Positions 15,993-20,875 of a stretch of 20,875 nt of DNA are shown here, one piece after another. This DNA comes from Baffinella frigidus. Lineage: Eukaryota; Cryptophyceae; Cryptomonadales; Baffinellaceae. Position 1 is the first letter of the stretch, and each line of letters starts with the position of its first letter. Made by a program: the position numbers and the translations under genes. Below the pieces are notes generated by a model that did no database searches, was not told where the DNA came from, and worked only from the letters and a program-made list of their open reading frames with translations. The stretch spans positions 154,355 through 175,229 of the forward strand of contig MU646788.1 in assembly GCA_026770585.1 (NCBI GenBank). The letters run 5' to 3'.

Positions 15993-16610
15993 CGATGACA
16001 CGTTCCCGCGCTGAGGGTGTTTTGCCCGTCTTTTTGGGGGGTGGGAAGGGATCAAAAGTACGTATACTTTTGACGTCAAGTTGACTTAGGTTTTCGTTTT
16101 TGACCTTTGAGCCGTTTTTAACGGAGTGTGGAGCTCGCTCGACCGCTTCTCTTCTCTCACACACCCGCACCCGCGCGCGTTCCTTGCGACGACGCCCATT
16201 CCAGCGCCGCCGCGCGGCGGAGTCGGCCGCGGCCCAGCTGGTGTCAGGGCATTTTCTGGCCCGGGGGTGAGGCTGTGAGCAGCTTGGAGGAGGAGGCCCA
16301 GCGGCTGGCTGGTCGGATACAGGCGTCATGGGAGACAACCCCCTTTCGCCGCGGCGGGGCATCCTGCGCCCGCAGTCTGCCGGCGTACGTTCAATCCCAT
16401 TGGTTCCACCCCGCCCCGAACCTGCCCAAACAGCGTTTGGAGGAGAGGAGCAGTAGGCTCTGAGATCGTGGGACGGCAGAGCCATCTCCTAGACCCCGCC
16501 CAAACCCCCGCCCCCCTGACACGGTGCGCAACGCTCGGGGGATTAGGGGAAAGGCTGTCATGACAGAACGGGAGAGGCCTGAGAGCAGATAGCCAGCACG
16601 ATTATGCGCG
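15993..16610. promoter_or_regulatory. Divergent promoter region with TGACGTCA palindrome
   Basis: 618 bp between the start codons of the minus-strand zinc-knuckle gene and the plus-strand LRR gene. It contains TGACGTCA at 16071-16078, the palindromic CRE/bZIP consensus, inside a larger near-palindrome aaaagtacgtatacttttga (16054-16073), followed by gtcaagttgac. No clear TATA box. The CRE assignment follows known bZIP binding; activity here is inferred. Confidence 0.6.
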
Positions 16611-19600
16611 ATGAAACAACTGACCCGGGGCGCGGTCGAGCAGAGACCGACCTCTGCGGTACGGATCCGGCCGTCGACCGCGAGGCCTAAGTTTGCGGGG
16701 AAGAATCCACCATCGGGGAAGGACGGAGGGGAGAGCACCTCCGTCATCGAAAAAGCGCTCCGCGACATCAAATCGGTGAGACTCTCAGCACCAGCCGCGA
16801 GGGGCGCAGCGCCGGTTTCAGTCTGCTCAAGGATTCCATGCCCGCACCTCCCCGTGTGGCTGTGCGGCTTCTCTGCTTCCCTTTCGCGCGGTCGCGCAAG
16901 TGTGCCTGGTGCCCTGCCGATGCACCGTCGCCCAAGAGAGAGACAGAGAGACAGAGAGAGGAGGGGATGTTCCGGCAATGGACGCATCGAGGCGTCTGAC
17001 CCTCCCTCCCCCCCCCTCCCCCCGCAGGAGCAATGGCGCACGCAGCTCCGCCCCGAGTCAGCGTCATCCGGGCGGCGCACAGTGTCGCCATCGCGAGGCG
17101 CAACCCCGCGCGGCTCCGCGCCCCCCCGCTCGCGGTCCCCCCGGAAAGAGGTACCCCCGAAAAAAAACGAAAAACGAAAAACGAAAAACGAGAACTGAAA
17201 CCAGGTTCTCGAGCGGGGACGACGGGGTAGATGAGGAGAGGTAAACCCTGAGGCGTAAACCCTTGGCGCAGGTTGCCATGGCGCTGTCAGCGATCAAGCG
17301 CGGGGAGGGGGCGGGGACCGGTGAACCCTGAACCCTAATCCTTAAACCCTGATCCCTAAACCTCTGATCCCTAAACCCCAACCCCCCAAACACTAAACCC
17401 CACTCGCTGAACCCTGAACCCTGAACCTTGAACCCTGAACCCCAATCCCTCAGGACGGCTGACGGGGGGGAAGCGAGAATGGTCAGAGGAGGAGCTGACG
17501 CGGATATTCTCGGCCAAGTGCATTGATCTGGAGCTGAAGCCGTCGCAGGAGCGCCTTGAGCGGTTCATGACCAAGGTTGGCTCCCCTCCTTCCACCCGTA
17601 GCAGCTTATACCGGGTACTCGCAAGGATTCGGGTATTTTATTGGAAAAACAATCTTTCCTATGACCCTACAGTAGGAAACCCTAGGGACCTTGAATTACT
17701 GACGGGAGATACCGAAGAGATTTCTTCGGTTTAGCTGAAAATTACTACAGTACCCGATCCGGATATAAGCTGCACCGGGTTGCTGGTGGTTGCCACCTAG
17801 CGTCATGCCCAAGAGAGGGTCCCTCCTCGCTTGCATCCGTGCTGACACCCCTGCCGGGTGCACGCCGAGCTGACTTGACTGCCTGCCCTCTGTGTGTCAC
17901 TAGCCACGTGCATCGTGTCATGGGACTGCCTGCCCTCTGTGCTTGTCACTAGCCACGTGCATCGTGTCATGGAGACTGCCTGCCCTGTGTGATTGTCACT
18001 AGCCACGTGCATCGTGTCGTGCGTTTGAAAGCGGGTCAGCATGTGCCTTCCCCCCATTCGATCTCGATCCCGCCGAGTATTCATAATGAATACGATTTTG
18101 GTGTATCTTAAGGGGTATAAATAAGACAGTCGTCTATCTAGACTTCATTGAGAGCCTCAAGATACACCAAAATCGAATCGGAGATCCCCGAAATTGTATT
18201 CATTACGAATACTCGCCCGGATGAGATCTCGATCCCGTGGAGGAGCGCAACTCCGCGCCTCGATTTGGTTGACTTCCGGTGGTGGTGGTGGTGGTGGTGA
18301 GGAGAGCGTACCGGCCGCCGGTTGGCCTCTCCAACCTGCTTCAACCCCCGTATGTTATCTTCGTATACGTTGTATACTTGGTGATATACGACTCTGGGTA
18401 GGTCCCTCGAGATTATCTTCTCTCTCGTGTGACCTCCCCGGAGCAAAAGCCATGATATAATGTACAGTAGTAGGATATTCACCCCCGAGCGATCTCGGCA
18501 GATAACGGCAGACTCGGGAGGGGGGGCGCTGGTGCTACGGGAGACAGGCCTCGGGCCGCTCAGTGGCGCCGCGGTGAGTCCCGCACCACCCTACCTACTT
18601 ACTTTCGTATGAACGTGCCGTGTGCTTCTGCTACTCGGGAGGGGGGGTGCTGGTGCTGCGAAAGACAGGCCTCGGGCCTCTCAGTGGCGCCGCGGTCAGA
18701 CCCGCACCACCCTAAACCCTAAACCCTAAAACATAAAACATAAAACATAAAACATAAAACATAAAACCACAAAACCTAAAACTTGATGCCTAAAATATCA
18801 ACCCTAAAACCTAAAACCTTGCACCCTTGACCATAAAGTCCAGGTCCTCGTCTGATATATCAGGATAAGAAGAATAGCAGCAGCAGTTGCTCAGGCACGC
18901 GAACGGGGGTATCAGGCAGACAGCGAATGCTGTCTTATTTCTTCTTCTTCTTTCCGCTCTCGAGCCATGCGGGAACACCTTGCAAGGGTTTCAAGGACTT
19001 TCAACTGAAAGCCGGACCCCACTGTCTACTATGTGCAGAGTTGAGTCGAGAGCGGACTACCCGCCCCAGAGCGTGTTGAAACGTGCCGCCCCAGAGCGTG
19101 TTGAAACGTGAGTGGGATGGCAGGTGGCAGCGTTCTTGCTGTGGCAGCGTTCTCACTTCTTGTACCAGAAGTGTCCATTTAAAGTTCGTAAAACAGTTTA
19201 AATGGACACTTCTGGTACAAATCAAAACCGGGAAACGGGAAAACCGTATGTCCAAAACGGACAACAATTACCGCAAACGCTCTACTATGTGCAGAGTTGA
19301 GTCGAGAGCAGACTGCCCGCCCCAGAGCGTGTTGAAACGTGATGAACGTGAGTGGGATGGCAGGTGGCAGCGTTCCTGCTGGACCCGTCTGCCGAACGCT
19401 TCACCTCCCTCGTGATCGCAGGTCACACTCCCCCTTCCGCGAGTGAGATACGAGTAGTTGCAGACGATTGCACCAACCCTCTCACCACGCGTTACGAGTT
19501 ACTCTCACCACGCTTCACCTCCCTCGTGATCGCAGGTCACACTCCCCCTTCCGCGAGTGAGATACGAGTAGTTGCAGACGATTGCACCAACCCTCTCACC

Positions 19601-20875
19601 ACGCGTTACGAGTTACTCTCACCACGCTTCACCTCCCTCGTTATCTCAGGTCACACTCCCCCTTCCGCGAGTGAGATACGGGTTACAGCTGCAGACGATT
19701 GCACCAACCCTTGCACCACGCGTTACGAATTACAGCTGTACACGATTCGCATCTCTCACAACACGTTACGAGTTACTCTCACCACGCTTCACTTCTCTCG
19801 TCATCTGAGGTGACCCCCCCTTCCGCAAGTTACAGCTCCAGACGATACGAGTTACAGCTGTAGACGATACGAGTTACAGCTGTAGACGATACGAGTTACA
19901 GCTGTAGACGATACGAATTACAGCTGCAGACGATACGAGTTACAGCTGTAGATGATTGCACCAACCTTCGCACCACGCGTAACGAGTTGAAAAACGGTGG
20001 ATGGTTGCCATCTGGTCCTTGACCTCTCTCTCTCTCGCCATCCCATGTTACTCGAACAACGCATCGACGCATGCGCGATTTAGAAAACGGTGTGGAGTAG
20101 TGTAGGTCGTAGGGCGCCTGGCATGTAGGGCGTAGGGCCCCTGGCGCGGATGCTGTAGATAAAAGGGCTCCTATGCTAAGAACCTAGGAGCTGCCCGCTC
20201 TCAGCAACCCACCTCCCACGCACGATTCAACCAGCCAAGCAGCCAGTCAACGGACCATTCAGGCAAATATAACTAATAACTGATGAACGAATTGCATTTA
20301 TACGTAGGTAGGTTGATACCGATTCCACTGAGAATGTGTTGTCTTCAACTATGTGTGCTGACTGATTTAATCTCCATACAAGTATTAATTAATTGCTTTT
20401 CGGCAACGAAAATTACTACACGATTTGCTCATAAAAGTAATAGTAGAGCGTTTGTGTAGTAAATTTCGTTGCGCCAAAGGCAATTAATTAATACGTGTAT
20501 GGAGATGAGATTCGCTAACCCGCGCCCACGCCTCGCACAATTCCCACGCACAAATCAACTAGCCAAGCAGCCAGTCAACGAACCATTCAGGCAAATATAA
20601 CTAATAACTGATGAACGAACTGCATTTATACGTAGGTAGGTTGATACCTATTCCACTGAGGATGTGTTGTCTTGAGAATGTGTTGTCTGGAACTATGTGT
20701 CTCAAGTCTTGAGAATGTGTTGTCTGGAACTATGTGCGCTGACTGATGAGCTAACCCGCGCGCACGCCTCGCACCCTCCTCTCTCCTCTCTCCTCTCTCC
20801 TCTCTCCTCTCTCTGCAGGAAACGCGATCCGGGACCTGGGCGCCACGGCTATTGCAGAGGTACTGGACAAGCGCG
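16611..20875 (+). CDS. Leucine-rich-repeat (RNI-type) protein, seven exons visible, 3' end beyond window
   Basis: Exons: 16611-16775, 17028-17150, 17272-17320, 17454-17575, 18502-18573, 19364-19421, 20819 to the edge. Phases 0, 0, 1, 0, 0, 1 all agree with GT-AG borders. The start ATG follows an in-frame TAG at 16590. Residues 1-96 are basic and Ser/Arg/Pro-rich (MKQLTRGAVEQ..., SPSRGATPRGSAPPRSRSPR). A charged helix follows (EWSEEELTRIFSAKC, QERLERFM), then LRRs: GALVLRETGLGPLSGAA, FLLDPSAERFTSLVIAGNAI, LGATAIAEVLDK. This layout resembles eukaryotic RNI-like LRR scaffolds; the partner and role cannot be told. Exons 5/6/7 join to a standard LRR period, supporting the model. Less certain: exon 3, which is chosen because it alone reconciles phase 0 and phase 1, and whether a further small phase-0 exon lies between exons 4 and 5. 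Confidence 0.8.
17321..17453 (+). repeat. LRR gene intron 3, made of CCCTAAA-like repeats
   Basis: This 133-nt intron is almost wholly ccctgaa, ccctaaa and ccttaaa units in the sense orientation, ending aatccctcag|GA. Confidence 0.9.
17877..18020. repeat. Minisatellite, three 47-49 bp units
   Basis: Units of gactgcctgccctctgtg, then tcactagccacgtgcatcgt, then gtcatg start near 17877, 17924 and 17973. They differ by a few bases. Confidence 0.93.
18073..18224. mobile_element. MITE-like element A, copy 2 (uninterrupted)
   Basis: Terminal inverted cgagtattc-taatgaata arms plus subterminal cgattttggtgtatctt (18093-18109) and its exact reverse complement at 18159-18175. It is flanked by a 13-bp direct repeat gatctcgatcccg at 18060-18072 and 18225-18237, a probable target-site duplication. 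Confidence 0.88.
18632..18700 (+). pseudogene. Copy of LRR exon 5 end with donor
   Basis: Reads GVLVLRKTGLGPLSGAA followed by |gtcagaccc, against GALVLRETGLGPLSGAA|gtgagtccc in the real exon. No acceptor: the matching position reads tgctactcggg. The frame is still open. Confidence 0.9.
19123..19150 (+). pseudogene. Partial copy of LRR exon 6 start with acceptor
   Basis: ggatggcag|gtggcagcgttcttgctg matches the real acceptor and exon 6 start at 19355-19381 with one change. A shorter echo (gtggcagcgttctcac) follows. Confidence 0.9.
19156..19218. repeat. Perfect about 24-bp inverted repeat
   Basis: ttgtaccagaagtgtccatt, then taaa, pairs exactly with tttaaatggacacttctggt, then acaa, leaving a loop of about 14 nt. 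It looks like a minimal MITE or a hairpin insertion between the two repeats of this intron. Confidence 0.92.
19397..19815 (+). repeat. 114-bp tandem repeat of the LRR exon 6 end and donor
   Basis: Units begin at 19397 (within the real exon), 19511, 19625 and 19785. The first two periods are exactly 114 bp. Each unit has cttcacctccctcgtgatcg, then caggtcacactcccccttcc; the second has an identical donor to the first, the third reads atctcag|gtcac, and the fourth has lost it. Because 114 is a multiple of three, the frame stays open across three units. Confidence 0.95.
19830..19950. repeat. 22-bp minisatellite
   Basis: Unit acgagttacagctgtagacgat repeated about five times (shown here in two parts: acgagttacagc, tgtagacgat), apparently expanded from the tail of the 114-bp repeat. 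Confidence 0.9.
20216..20790 (+). repeat. Direct repeat of about 190 bp, one copy interrupted by element C
   Basis: cccacgcac.gattcaac.agcc, then ccattcaggcaaatataact, then cctcgcac occur in both 20216-20545 and 20546-20775. Only the first copy contains element C; the second shows the empty site gctgactgatgagctaaccc. The second copy has its own inner repeat of gagaatgtgttgtctggaac. Confidence 0.9.
20370..20506. mobile_element. MITE-like element C, intact copy
   Basis: Inverted arms atctccatac-agtattaatt-aattgc and gcaattaatt-aatacgtgta-tggagat, with inner ggcaacgaaaattactacac against gtgtagtaaatttcgttgcg. Half copies occur in BASS intron 7. Confidence 0.88.

Larger units (their letters stand above)
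17576..18501 (+). other. LRR gene intron 4
   Basis: A 926-nt intron. An imperfect inverted repeat begins near 17601 (gcagcttatacc) and ends near 17774 (ggatataagctgc). It also holds three 47-49 bp tandem units, one intact element A, and a GGT run (18279-18300). Nothing coding was recognised. Confidence 0.8.
18574..19363 (+). other. LRR gene intron 5
   Basis: A 790-nt intron with a partial exon 5 copy, CCCTAAA giving way to an AAAACAT run (18711-18775), and a pair of direct repeats around ctactatgtgcagagttgag (19025-19150 and 19280-19395). The latter pair holds an acceptor copy and a hairpin. Confidence 0.8.
19422..20818 (+). other. LRR gene intron 6
   Basis: A 1397-nt intron: donor-bearing 114-bp repeats, a 22-bp minisatellite, unique sequence (19985-20210), a duplicated block with an element C insertion, and a ctctctc tract before ctgcag|GAAACGCG. 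Confidence 0.8.

Noticed and set aside
17454-17575. LRR exon 4 read directly after exon 2
   Set aside because: The frame would hit TGA. Inserting the small exon 17272-17320 (phase 0 in, phase 1 out) resolves it.
17877-18020. CRISPR-like array
   Set aside because: Three near-identical tandem units without distinct spacers, in a eukaryotic intron: a minisatellite.
18632-18700. Second genuine LRR exon 5
   Set aside because: It has a donor but no acceptor, and splicing both would duplicate the same repeat segment; called a partial copy.
19352-19813. A 38-residue tandem repeat protein
   Set aside because: Only the first unit overlaps a true exon; later units include the donor and intron sequence. 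Kept as a splicing possibility, not called as a gene.

Overview
This is eukaryotic nuclear DNA, probably from a photosynthetic protist or alga. I infer that from many small GT-AG exons (44 to 707 nt), long repeat-filled introns, Arabidopsis-type CCCTAAA/TTTAGGG repeats inside introns, GC-rich coding sequence, and a bile acid:sodium symporter (BASS) family gene closest in style to plastid BASS proteins. The exact lineage cannot be read from the window; a dinoflagellate, chromerid, haptophyte or other alga would all fit.

Three genes can be assembled by joining exons whose splice phases agree. (1) A BASS-type membrane transporter on + lies at 314-10358. It has nine visible exons, lacks its 5' end, and ends at a TAG. 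(2) A zinc-knuckle (CCHC) glycine-rich nucleic-acid-binding protein on - runs 15992 to 11905. It is complete: eight exons, 1269 nt of CDS, 422 residues, 12 knuckles. (3) A leucine-rich-repeat (RNI-type) protein on + starts at 16611 and runs off the right edge, with seven visible exons. Genes 1 and 2 converge on 10359-11904. Genes 2 and 3 diverge from a 618-bp shared promoter region, 15993-16610, that holds a palindromic TGACGTCA site.

The most unusual aspect is what fills the introns. Around most exons there are decayed, partial, mostly tandem copies of the exon edge. Copies upstream of an exon carry the 3' splice site plus the first exon codons. Copies downstream carry the last exon codons plus the 5' splice site. 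All three genes show this on both strands, and several copies still read in frame. The introns also hold at least five families of short terminal-inverted-repeat elements (one nested in another, one with clear TA duplications), telomere-like repeats placed just before genuine acceptors, CT/GA/GC microsatellites, and near-perfect hairpins, one of which spans a real 3' splice site. No RNA gene, CRISPR array, autonomous transposon protein or viral gene was found.
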